From the NCBI GenBank assembly GCA_037903355.1, contig JBAJFE010000052.1, forward strand, positions 124,001 to 188,000: a stretch of 64,000 nt of DNA, in the 5' to 3' direction. A model generated the notes under the pieces. The model was not told the DNA's origin. It did no database searches and saw only the letters and a program-made list of their open reading frames with translations. Within the stretch, counting starts at the first letter, position 1. Each line of letters opens with the position of its first letter. The stretch comes from Trichuris trichiura (taxonomy: Eukaryota; Nematoda; Enoplea; Trichinellida; Trichuridae). A program made the translations under genes and the position numbers. Positions 49,081 to 59,342 of the stretch are shown piece by piece.

Positions 49081-52000
49081 CACTTTCAGTTGGGCAATTA
49101 GATACGCTTGAACTGGTAATGGAGAAATGCTAGTAGCAAAGAATGTCAACTCTCAGCGTTCGAACACTCCGCAGCCTCACTTGTTCTGCTTTATTTCTCT
49201 TCAAGTAAACCTTACTAGGAGAGCTGTTACTTATAGACGCCACGACATCGTGTAGACCAAAACGCTGTAGAAATAACGGTCCTTACATCGGAACATATAG
49301 TGCAGACAGTCTGCTGACTAAGTTTTCATTAAATTAATACCCTGTATTTATCAACAGCACCCATAACTGAAACCTCGTTGCACAATTTCGGCCTTAGTAG
49401 CCTCGATAAGAGACCTGGATGAAAGCTGTAGAACGTTTATTGCTCTCTTTTAAAAGCAAGGTGAGGGCAAGAAATTAAAGCACATTCGATCTAGCCAAAA
49501 CTCAGACAGTTGGAAACGGATATTGCACCTAAAGCGACTTTAAATCAGCTCACATGGTTAATATTCCTTAGACGTCATCACTTCGGAAATTCTCTAACAT
49601 AGACGCAATATCCGGGAAGCGATCACGTGCTTGATGGTGCTTGAGCAAGCAAAATATACAAGTATACTTGAAACACAGCTAAATGGAGAAAGCAGTAACG
49701 CCTACATGAGACTGCATCAACTACAAGCGACTCAGTGTTCCAGGTGATCATCATCAAAGGTAGCAAAAACCTTCACGATGTAACCTGACAAACGCGGTGC
49801 TTCGATAAAACCAGAAATTTTTTTGAAACATTCGTCTTATATGACTAAAGGTAAGCATCAGAAATCAGCTGCGAAAAGCCTGCTCGTCCAGCATTCGGCT
49901 ATCCGTACACGCAATGAATTACTGCACGAACTTGGTGTAATTACTTGTGAATTGCAGTTGGGTTGAAAAATTTTCAAAAATTCGGCAACTATGCCAACGC
50001 GTAATTAAAATCAATAGCGAAACGCAATTCTTCGTGTGTGCACTCAAATGGCAGGGGGCGAAGGCCTTCTTTTGGTGCCCTTACAATAATACCAGTCGGC
50101 AGGCGCTTATGCATGGTGTAATAAAATCAAATGACCAAAGTTTCGACATCCAATAACTTAAGCTTGACCAAATGTAATTTATGGGCGTCGAAAAGAAGAT
50201 CAATTACGTTTCCGCCTTTGAAACCGGTTGCCAAGGCATATGTAACGCATTGCCGACTGATTAAGTAACGAATACCAATTTCCTTAACAATGCTTTATGC
50301 GGGTAGCCGAAACAATGCTCGACAATCGAAAAATCGTGTAAGCATTTATAAGCAAAAGCTGAAAGGATTAACCATTAGAGAAAATGAGGCGCCATGATGG
50401 CTAGTTGAATTTAACCTTTACAACTAATAATCTCAATTCAGTTAGCCATTCGGCGGAACTGGCATGAAAAACAATCGGAATTGCGCAATTTACTAACAAA
50501 ACGTAACTTGATAGCGGTGGACCTTCGTTAGCGACACAAAGCACTTCTGCGACGGTTACCCGTAAGAGCAACAGGAAAAGGTCACTTACAAGGAAGCTGA
50601 GTGAATAATAACGTTGCAAACTGGCCACACCCTTTCTGCAGCGCGATCCCAGCTTACTCATATTTCAAAAGGACTTCTTTAAAAAAGAGAACGCTTTTTA
50701 GTCAATAAATTTTTACAAAATACCCCAAGCGGATTACTTGAAACAAAAAAGCGTCACTATTTCCTAAAACAGGTTGATTTTCGCTAACGCTGCTTTTAAC
50801 GTACAGCATGGTACGCAGGTAGTTTATCAGCAACAGCAAACACTATACATGGAAATGCTAATTCGATGCATTCGAAGCCTTCAGATTCCGCGCCGCGGCC
50901 GTTACTTCTGCAATTGACAAGTGGAAACTGCGGAATCTGCAGGTAAATCCTAAAGCTTTCTGCCTTAAGCTACTAACGATAGAGTTAATGAGTTACGGAA
51001 GTACTGATGTCACCTACTCTGGTGTTTTTATTTTTGTTTATTTTTGCTGAAAAACAGCCCACTGAGCGGCTGGTGTGACTTTATTAAGCGATACTGATCT
51101 ATTCATCAACATCGAAGGGAACTGAATCCAAATGAAAAAGAAGTGTTACTGTAACATGCGTAAACGTAGCCTGTAGGATGTTCATTTTTCCAGAACTTTA
51201 TTAATATATAATATTAATGTTCATTATTTTCATAAATGATCAGTGATACACAATCTGAAAGGAAAGGGAAAGCCAAGGAATGAATTGGGCTACGAAACGT
51301 CTAGCAAGTCTACTATTGGGCTCGAATCAGCTGAAGTTATATGAAGCGTCATTAGAGTCAAACCCTACCGAACCGTTTCTAGAGAATGAAGTAGAATAGC
51401 ATTGGTCATCTGACCAGAATTCTTTCTAGAAAAATGAAAAGATATTGTACGCTTTCAATGAATTGCTACCCTGAAATTAGAAATGTTTTTTCCATCAAAT
51501 TCACGTGCCGAGCTGAGGGACGCATAGGACTGAATTAATCAATTCTGGAGCAAGTTGTAAATAATTGAAAACTTTCCAGTGGACGTCATTTTTGAAAAGA
51601 GACTATGGTATGAATACATTCAATCCGAAACGTGCTCTTTCGTACTGCCGATCACCGAATTAGGTTGATTACAAGAAAAAAAAAGAATATGCGCTCTATG
51701 GCGACTCTAATTAACTTGCACATGTGACAGCTTAGTGAAAAACAGATAAAAAGTGTTTCGTGCAGCTGCATAAATGTGAATTAGAACTTCCTTCTGGTCG
51801 CTTAATAAGATTTGTCTTCGCAAAGATATTAAACGGCCAAGGATGGAGCGCTTAGGTTCACGTATTCTCCCGCTGTTTACAAAAAGTAATTGTATTGCAT
51901 GCTTTGATCTGGCAAAAGAAAGTACGCCATAAATATTTCTGCTCATGAAATATTCAACTTCACTCTAGCTCGCCAGTTTGTTATACTGATCAAGTTTATA

Positions 52001-53180
52001 CTGTATGCTGGCCATTATTTTCTAGTGAAAAAAGCGGTAAAAGTACTATGATAAATCAAACGGTGCCCGTGTTTGGTTATGCGAAAAAATAAAGTAACAC
52101 TAACATGTGAAGTCTCAAAACGTGTACGTTAACCAAACCGTCACATTAGCTCGAATAGTTTGTTAAATTAGTTTGAAGTTAACATTTTTAAAATCAAAGA
52201 TCACGTGAAATAGCGAGCAAAGTATTCCAAAAGTTTTTTCACAATTAGGAAACCACTTCGTGAAATAGAAAAATGCAGGTTCAAATAGAAGGGCGCTTAT
52301 TTTAAGGCGAACCGTCAAAACTGTGAGCAGAAAACTTAGGAGTGATCCAACGCTCTGCTCCTAAGGGAACGAAACGAAAACAAGGCACAGTGGTAGCGTA
52401 CCTAACCGTAAGGAAAAGATTGATTCAAGGATTAGATGATTAGATCTTTTCCTTATCTCAGATCTATTTAGGATTAATTTATTTTTGCCCCATGACTCAT
52501 TAACAGAACGTGTACTTGTCGTTTATGTTCAGTTCTCGGATTGTGATCAATGATAAGTTATGTAACGCTTATTCATTTCTAGGAAAATTTTTGCGTTACT
52601 TTCTAAAAGCTCAAGTCTCAAGCGAACTTCGTAAGCTACTTGTATAATACAGTCAGTACGCAAGGTTCAAAAGTAAAGCAATCGGTTCTTTACTAGACTT
52701 GTTTCCTAGCTTCATACTAGACTTTAGGCTAGATGAAAACTGTAGTTTTCCGCATCAGGGAACAGCTGACCTGCACATAAAAATAATATTTTATTGATAA
52801 ACGCGTTTGGAGGATCGCAGATCTATTGCATTATCCATTCTAGCGCATTGCTCAGCACACGCAACAAAGCTTGAAAGACTTGCCTAGTTCATTTTATGAA
52901 CACTTACTTATCCGGAAAAGTTCTGGAGCGTACGAACGGAAACATCATTAAACGGCCGGTCAGAGGTGGTCAGTGCGGAAGGAAAATATCCTACGGCTAT
53001 TTGCAAAGACTAAGATGGTTTACTATGTATTGCGGTTTTGAATAGCTCACAGTTTATTATTGATAACAGCTAATAAACAAAGGTCACCGTAAGGAAATCG
53101 ATTTCTGTTTTTCTGTAGTCCTCCGTAGCCTCGAGATAGAAATACATAATATTAAACCTTGAGGAGACATTTTAAACTAA
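49081..53180. other. 4.1 kb without a supported gene
   Basis: The first 100-200 bases should be the 3' UTR of the neuropeptide gene. A minus-strand 86-codon frame (50401-50661) has a hydrophobic stretch but no start context, splice signals or family match. The rest is AT-rich and featureless. Confidence 0.5.
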
Positions 53181-53534
53181 TATCAACTCTCTATTGATGA
53201 GCGGCGTCACTACTCAAAACAATATGTACCGCAGAGTGCGTATCAGAGAGGATACAGAGTGAAAACAATTCAGTTAACTATTCATAGTTCGTCCTTTGTA
53301 GTTTATTTTTGGGCGAAACCACTTTTGATAACATCAGTAGCTCTCGTTGCGGTATGGATACTTTCATTCACTAAACTGGAATATCAGAAATATTTAATTG
53401 AGTGGCCACGCAGGCGGCTCAAAGTTTTCTCGCGAGATCCCCGCTTTGTCGGTGAACTAAAGGAGCCACACGCTGTTTCAAGTTCGCATCTCACAGTTCA
53501 AGCTTCCTTGAATCAATTAAAAAATTCCCGATGA
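53181..53534 (+). CDS. possible terminal exon of a single-pass membrane protein
   Basis: A frame open from 53181 to a stop at 53532-53534 encodes RRHYSKQYVPQSAYQRGYR, then a hydrophobic segment (LLITSVALVAVWILSF, about 53317-53364), and then a basic stop-transfer-like WPRRRLK and a polar tail. The order resembles a type of small membrane protein or the C-terminus of a larger one. No ATG lies in frame; the likeliest acceptor is weak (TTGATGAG at 53194-53201). No family recognised. Confidence 0.3.
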   Translation, partial: YQLSIDERRHYSKQYVPQSAYQRGYRVKTIQLTIHSSSFVVYFWAKPLLITSVALVAVWILSFTKLEYQKYLIEWPRRRLKVFSRDPRFVGELKEPHAVSSSHLTVQASLNQLKNSR

Positions 53535-54302
53535 ATACCTGGCTGACGCAATTTCAAAATCTCCACGGGCTGCGTTGGAAAGCTAATATATTTTAAAAAA
53601 GTAATTTTCGCCACTCAAGACAAGAAATGTTTGCCTAGAAAGCTCAGATGGTTTTCGCTTCTTTAATTAACGGAAGGTAACAAAAATGTTAAATTGAGAA
53701 TGAGAAAATACAATCCTGTTACCGTAGAAACCCGATTTACAAAGGGCTAACGTACTAATCGAAAATTTAAGTGAACAATGTCCATCGAGTTTTCAGGACT
53801 TATCTGTTCAACACGTTTAGAAATGCAAGAACAATGCAACGTAATAAAAGACTGATCACAATTCACTTTACTGCAGTGCTATTGCATTTCACTCGTATAA
53901 ACTCGCTATAGTAGCATATGTCAAATTACTGATGCGCCTAAAAAACAAGTGTGAAATGTGAGATCACAGCAGTGCTTTTAGTTTGTTCGACTGAAAAAGC
54001 TGAATTCCTTATACCAACTCTTTTATGTATTAATTCCACGATAAGACAAGGGTTAAACAGGGACAAAGCTCTAAGAACACTTTCTCAAAAAAGATATCCT
54101 AAAATTGTTCCAGCTTTTGATCTTATTTTCTAAAACAGTTGACTTTCAAAGACTGCAGCTGCAAGGAGTAAAACAAACTGAGGGCTAAGATTTTATACAA
54201 TGCTTGGACAACTTATGTACCATCCTGTTTTTCAGGGTTTCAATTTGTTGGGAAGATTAAAACAATGAAACGAGATTGCTAGCAACGTAGCCTCATCGAA
54301 GC

Positions 54303-54365
54303 AGAGTAGAACCTCGATTAATCACACTAAGCAGGATTGAGGGTTGTCGGATTAAACCACCCTCG
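54303..54365. repeat. possible solitary pogo/Tigger-like terminal repeat
   Basis: AGTAGAACCTCGATTAATC, followed by GGATTGAGGGTTGTCGG and GATTAAACC, has the self-similar pattern familiar from pogo-superfamily ends. No partner repeat or transposase was found nearby. Confidence 0.3.
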
Positions 54366-55456
54366 TGCAACTTCTAAACATTCAAACAATTAACACGCGA
54401 AGAGCATGCATAGTGTTCAACTTCATCTTCACGAAATTCATCTTCTTCTGGTACCTTCTTGCATTTATGGTAATGAATAAATAATTTCATCGTCATTCAG
54501 CGTTTGAAATTGTAGACCCTCTGAGGTGATACCATAAACCGTAATACTTCAAAATTTTAAACCATAAAAAGTATGCATCCCATTGGAAGCATGCGTAAAT
54601 TCAGGCGCTGAATGCCTTGATCAATAAGAGCGCATTTAAGCCAAGCTGAATTTCCTCGAGTTCAATTAAAAGTCATACGTTTCGTACGTGACAGTTTCAC
54701 AACGCCTGACATTTTCACAGGCACACGAAGTAAAAGCGCAGCTATTGTTAACCCTGAATAAGTCTCCTATGCTTGCTTAGGATATTTCTCATGCAGGCTT
54801 AACAAGCAACCCATCGGTCCCAACTATGAACACTGCTGAGTAGATCTAATCGCCAGGTATCCAACGTTAATAATTTGCTTTCTGAAATCAAGGCGCCGAA
54901 CCACACGAATACCAAAACTACCTTATGTAAAGCAATACATTTTTTTACAAGAATATTGACTTTCATAAAGTATAAGATTCATTTACGGAAGGGATCCCGT
55001 CAAAACGTTTTTATAAAACAGGTTTACTCGGTAGAAAACGTTGAAAACGAACGCACCCCTTACTGAAAGCTTTATTTTCGACGTTTACAAATAAGAAAAT
55101 TTTCTACATGGCACTAAGTATGCTTTTGTAACGCGTGCATAAGTTTTCACGCTTCTTTATGAAAACGGCCCGCCATTTCGCAGCATCAATGTCTGCGTAA
55201 AATTAACTACGATTTTCCGTAGACGCTGACGACAGGAAAAAACCTTATCTGAAAACTTGAAAGCTTTTAAACTTACACCCCTTGCTCGGCAATAAGCACG
55301 TTAAGAAAGCCTCATGGTTGTAAGGTCTTCTACGGCTTTTCCCGTTTTTTCGTTGTGCTGTTATCTGTAATTAAACTAAAACAACTGCTCTACCAACGGA
55401 TGGATGAGCCGTTATTAAGAAAAGGTACAGATATCAACGCACTCAACTTTTAATGT

Positions 55457-55494
55457 TCAAAGCTTTCGGAACGCTCTAGTTCTGTCGTCAGTGA
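55457..55494 (-). ncRNA. hammerhead-like motif with perfect stem II
   Basis: Minus strand: TCA, CTGACGA, CA, GAAC-tagagc-GUUC (4 bp), C, GAA, AGCT, T, TGA. Stem I is TCA/TGA. All invariant core bases are present. The layout CA-stem-C before GAA is the same as in foldback A, but the stem bases differ. ATTAAAAGTT follows, as in the other copies. Confidence 0.6.
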
Positions 55495-55512
55495 GGTGGT
55501 GGTGGTGGTGGT
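55494..55512. repeat. GGT microsatellite
   Basis: About six GGT units, abutting the hammerhead-like motif. Confidence 0.8.
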
Positions 55513-56101
55513 TAAGAAAGCCGCCATAATGGCAAGAAATCACATGTGCTAAAAAAATTTTTTTCATAGCATTGGAAAGGCTTTCCCTGGAATTTTCCTA
55601 AGAAGAAATATCAATTTTTGTCTAGCTTGCTTTCTGTATAACAGCCTTAGATGCAGTCACTAATCATAGTAATAATTCTTGGAGATTCTCACAGCTGCAT
55701 AGAACAACTAACACTATAAGACCTGCAGTTGTCAAAAAAACAATAGGGACATGCAGTGAATGCTTTAAGCTTTTATGTCTGAAGTTTAACCTATTGCATT
55801 TGGTAGATTTGTTTGACTTAAAATTCAGTTTTTGACTTGGAAAAACGATGTCAGTTCCACCGTTTTCAGGTAAACCCACGCTTTGCATAAAGCTGATACC
55901 ATACTACACACAATTCCTATATGAGAATAGCTGAAATCAAGCCATCCGTCTTAGCAGAAGTAAAGCCGTTCGTACTGTTTTTTCATGGTTCACACTAGCC
56001 TTTTACAAAACAAATGTTGTGTTCATCGTTAAGCATAGCATGCTCTTTAACTATGCAACCTATAAACATACATATCAAGTGAGGATAATTCTATTTTATC
56101 T

Positions 56102-56136
56102 CTGATGATGGGTCATGATTGGAACGGTAAGCTCTG
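56102..56136 (+). ncRNA. decayed hammerhead-like PLE tail
   Basis: CTGATGATGGGTCATGATTGG, then GTAAGCTC in place of GAAAGCTH, AATAAAAATTTG and CAACGGGA. The order and tail match foldback B, but the GAA is mutated and stem I does not pair. Confidence 0.35.
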
Positions 56137-56783
56137 GCAATAAAAATTTGAAATGTTACAACGGGATTTCTTCCGCAACAATCACATATGCTTCAAATGA
56201 ACAGATTAAACATAATTCCGCTAGTGGAGTGCACCATAGAATTGCTATTAGGGATCAGGGAAACAAACTGCTTTAGAAACGGAAATTGGCATGCTACCCG
56301 TGTTGATCTCAGCGTTTGACACCAGATCCAGTTAAGTTAGTCCAAGAAAGCATTCAACAGCGAATGAATTATAAAACGTCTCCTTTTAAAAACGGAAGTC
56401 TTTTTCATCGCGGTTACTTGACTTGCTTTGACTAGACTAGGTCGGGGCTTCGCCAGCTTTCCTAAGGCCTGTACGTCTTCCTGGTTTCGAACGGCTTCCA
56501 TTCGCGCCTTTGCTCATGTATATCATGACGTAATTCACCGTCTTTTCTTAGCATCCATCAGAGCATCCATCAGAGCATATGTCTGAATATTCAATTCCGT
56601 GCACTTGCTGTTCAAGCTATTCTTGCTAATTTTTTAATTTCAAGGCAAAGTACTTTGTCACCTATTCTACGAAATTCGTACTTTCTGTTGGGAAATGCAT
56701 GAGCCTCTAATGGTTAGCCAACTTTTCGCTTGAACCTCTCTCACTGCGATCAACGTATAATCTAACCGCTTTTTTTCACACCG

Positions 56784-57675
56784 TTGCTCATCGACAACCT
56801 AAACAGAAAGCGTTCTTTTCATTGGGAAATGCACACGCATTCAGTATCCAACCTTCACCGCCAACAGGGGTCTTATCAACCGCCGTTCTGCACATCTGAA
56901 CCCATTGAGCAACCTGCGCACGGTTATCCAACAGGAAGAGGGCCTCACTCAGATTCCCCTATGGAATGTCCTAAGTTCAAGCCGTATGGGGCCAACGACC
57001 GAGTGTTATCGTACCCGGTGGGGATCTCGTCTACCACCTGACGCAGACACAATGACAAGCACAGAACGTGCTGCATTTAAGGTATTTAAAGAATACTAAT
57101 ATACTGCACTGAAAATGAAGCTCCTTCTAACGTGTGTGTGAAAGAACATAATGGTGATACGGAGGTGCTACCCGTTAACATGGTAACATACGAAAATGTA
57201 CTCCACAGATGCGTACATAAGTATACCCACGGAAACTTACCCTGTGGGAAAACACAACAGTAGCGAATCTCGACGAAGACAAGAGCTCGTGGAATCATAC
57301 TTCCTTAGTTCCATCCAAACACAATCCTTTCGAGCGAAAAAATGGAAGCCCTGTACGCACGTTACTACGCACCTTATGCTGCGTAAGGCAGTGCAAGCAT
57401 CTTTGCAAAAGCCGGTTAAGAAATTCCGGGACTCACCAAGGCGAATGATCGCACACCAACGAAAACGCTCACACGCGCACGACGGAAAGTATGGTTACAG
57501 ACGACAAAAAGGTACCCTTGGAAATAAATCGCATCGAGTGCAGGCAATGAAGCAACGTGATGGCAAGAAAACGAAACCACAATCGACAGGAAGGCTTAGA
57601 GAAACATGCTTGGTGAACTCAGTGCTCTCTGGGATGTACACATTGGAAATTGTACTAGCGGCAGTCACTCGATAA
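56784..57675 (+). CDS. possible multi-exon gene, structure unresolved
   Basis: Several protein-like segments lie close together in changing frames. One is proline/tyrosine-rich (SYQPPFCTSEPIEQP, MECPKFKPYGANDRV) and ends at 57041, overlapped by another open frame running to 57099. ENEAPSNVCVKEHNGD to NMVTYENVLHR spans about 57111-57210. A tyrosine-rich piece (MEALYARYYAPYA, about 57342-57381) ends at a GTAAGG donor. A strongly basic frame (HQRKRSHAHDGKYGYRRQK and on) stops at 57675. Plausible introns exist (49 nt, 57262-57310; 58 nt, 57382-57439) but I could not make one consistent chain. No domain recognised; the basic tail might bind nucleic acid, but that is speculation. Confidence 0.35.
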
Positions 57676-58450
57676 AACTTATCGTTATATACCAATGGAA
57701 ATGTACCTGCTGGAGATGTACTGCACTGAAACGAAGCCTGAAAAAACTAAAACCCCCTGAAAGAAACCTACAAAGCATTGCTAACGGAAAAGCATGCGCG
57801 CTGCCCTGAAACACAGAGAGATTGTTCACTGCCGACAAGGCTAAGTAAGAAAGCAGACTTCATTTGCAAGGACCACGCGTCAACCCTTTGCGTCAAACTG
57901 TTCGCGTCAAACCGTAATTGTCGAAGTATGTCCGGGAAAACATATGCGTTATAACGTAGTGCACCCAAAACAAAACGTTTAGTAACGGATGCTTTCGTTT
58001 TCATCGCTTTTTACCGAAGAACCTTGTTTTTTAAACGAAATACAGGCAGAAAAGTAGGCATCAGCAGAAATGGAAATAAACGAAGTATTTCACGTTTTTA
58101 TAACCAGCACCACTTCCAGGGTTTGCGTCTTCCCGCTTTCAGCGTCACGGTAGAACAGAGTTCCTCTATCGCAACTTATTGCAAATGCTGGTACAGGTTA
58201 TTTGCCCATTTTTTAGTCCTTAGTCGTGGTGCAATGTTACTAGTAAAATCGAGGACTGCACTGAACGCAAAAGAGATCAGAATAATTGCCGACTAAGAAA
58301 CCATACGGAAGTTTTTACCAGATCCAATACTTACTAATAATAACGGATTGTAAACGCTAGTTTCAACAGTGCTCAAAAATTTGTGATTTAATCAAAACTG
58401 CAGAACACTGCTACCAGGAAAACCATTTATGATGATTAAAATAAGACAAG
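57676..58450. other. intergenic region
   Basis: A 90-codon plus-strand frame (58024-58296) has no motif. The right-hand part is the 3' flank of the minus-strand gene ending at 58451. Confidence 0.5.
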
Positions 58451-58922
58451 CTACGTACGCTTAGAAATATTTTCTAACCTCCTCTCATATTCACTAACAT
58501 CTTGACCCTTGGCTTTACCACGTGCAATTGCCTCGAACAGAAGTTCTTTTTCAATATCATCCAACTTCCTAGCTGCATTTCTGAGGTCCATAGCTTCGTC
58601 AATGTCATTTTCTTCTCTGCAATGTAGTCACCCACCTCGGCGCAACTTCGAAAATTCAGAAGAATAGTTACCTAATGAAACCGAAATAGAGAAGAAGAGT
58701 GATGAGCGATGCTCCAATTGATATTGCCTCAACTATACGGACAACTGGGTCTTTCAGCTGGGAGCTTGGAATGCTCAATGCGGGAAGCTTTCGTTGACGA
58801 CCACGAAACGCGGGGGTATTCGAGAATTTTATCGCTCCTTCTTCACGAGCTTTCAAGCAAGACAATTGGACGAAACGCCTGCCGGCCGAACGAGAAAGTT
58901 GGACAATATGCAGCGAAAGCAT
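58451..58922 (-). CDS. small, probably mitochondrial, single-pass membrane protein (2 exons, 138 aa)
   Basis: Exons 58672-58922 and 58451-58616 on the minus strand, separated by a 55-nt GT-AG intron; phases close to 138 residues. The N-terminus (MLSLHIVQLSRSAGRRFVQL) is rich in Ser, Arg and hydrophobic residues without acidic ones, as in a mitochondrial presequence. A membrane segment (ISIGASLITLLLYFGF) follows at about residues 67-82. The C-terminal half is a charged helix (DEAMDLRNAARKLDDIEKEL). A TTTAG acceptor ends 2 bases before the ATG, fitting a 5' UTR intron or spliced-leader addition. It is divergent from cactin with 420 bases between the starts. I do not recognise the family; assembly-factor-like small proteins have this plan. 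Confidence 0.75.
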
Positions 58923-59342
58923 ATCTAAATTGTTAAACGTAAGTCGCCAATCCAATCGCCAGTATAGCTAAATTGCTTTCAAGACCCAAAACAAAAATCG
59001 CATTTACAACGGTTTTGAACAACGGCTGCTTCACGTTTTGCAGTACGATTTATAAAATTACATTAGAAACTTAAAAATCAATACCGTCGACGACTTAGGC
59101 GTTTATTATAATCAAAGTATTATAATTTTGAGCACAGACAGAGCACAAGACAAGTTGTTGACAATTAATACATGAACATCTTTGAACTAATACAGTATAC
59201 ATTAATGTCTCTGTTGACGATCGCATGCGCTAAGCTTTGAGAAGGCGTTAAGTGTGGGAAAGAAAGTTCTCTGCATTCGCCTGAATTCTGTGCATTATAA
59301 ACTCATTGTTGCGCTAGGCCTTTCGATATACGTGAACGAAAA
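58923..59342. promoter_or_regulatory. shared divergent promoter region
   Basis: 420 bases between the start codons of the minus-strand small membrane protein and cactin. Both promoters must lie here. No conserved box was recognised. Confidence 0.5.

Larger units (their letters stand above)
53535..56783. other. 3.2 kb with PLE-type and pogo-like remnants
   Basis: Contains a pogo/Tigger-like terminal repeat remnant at about 54303-54365, a GGT microsatellite at 55494-55512, and hammerhead-like motifs at 55457-55494 and 56102-56136. No gene is supported. Confidence 0.5.

Noticed and set aside
55063..55080. CTGAAAGCTTTATTTTC resembling the 3' half of the hammerhead motif
   Set aside because: No CUGANGA core upstream and no stem; kept out.
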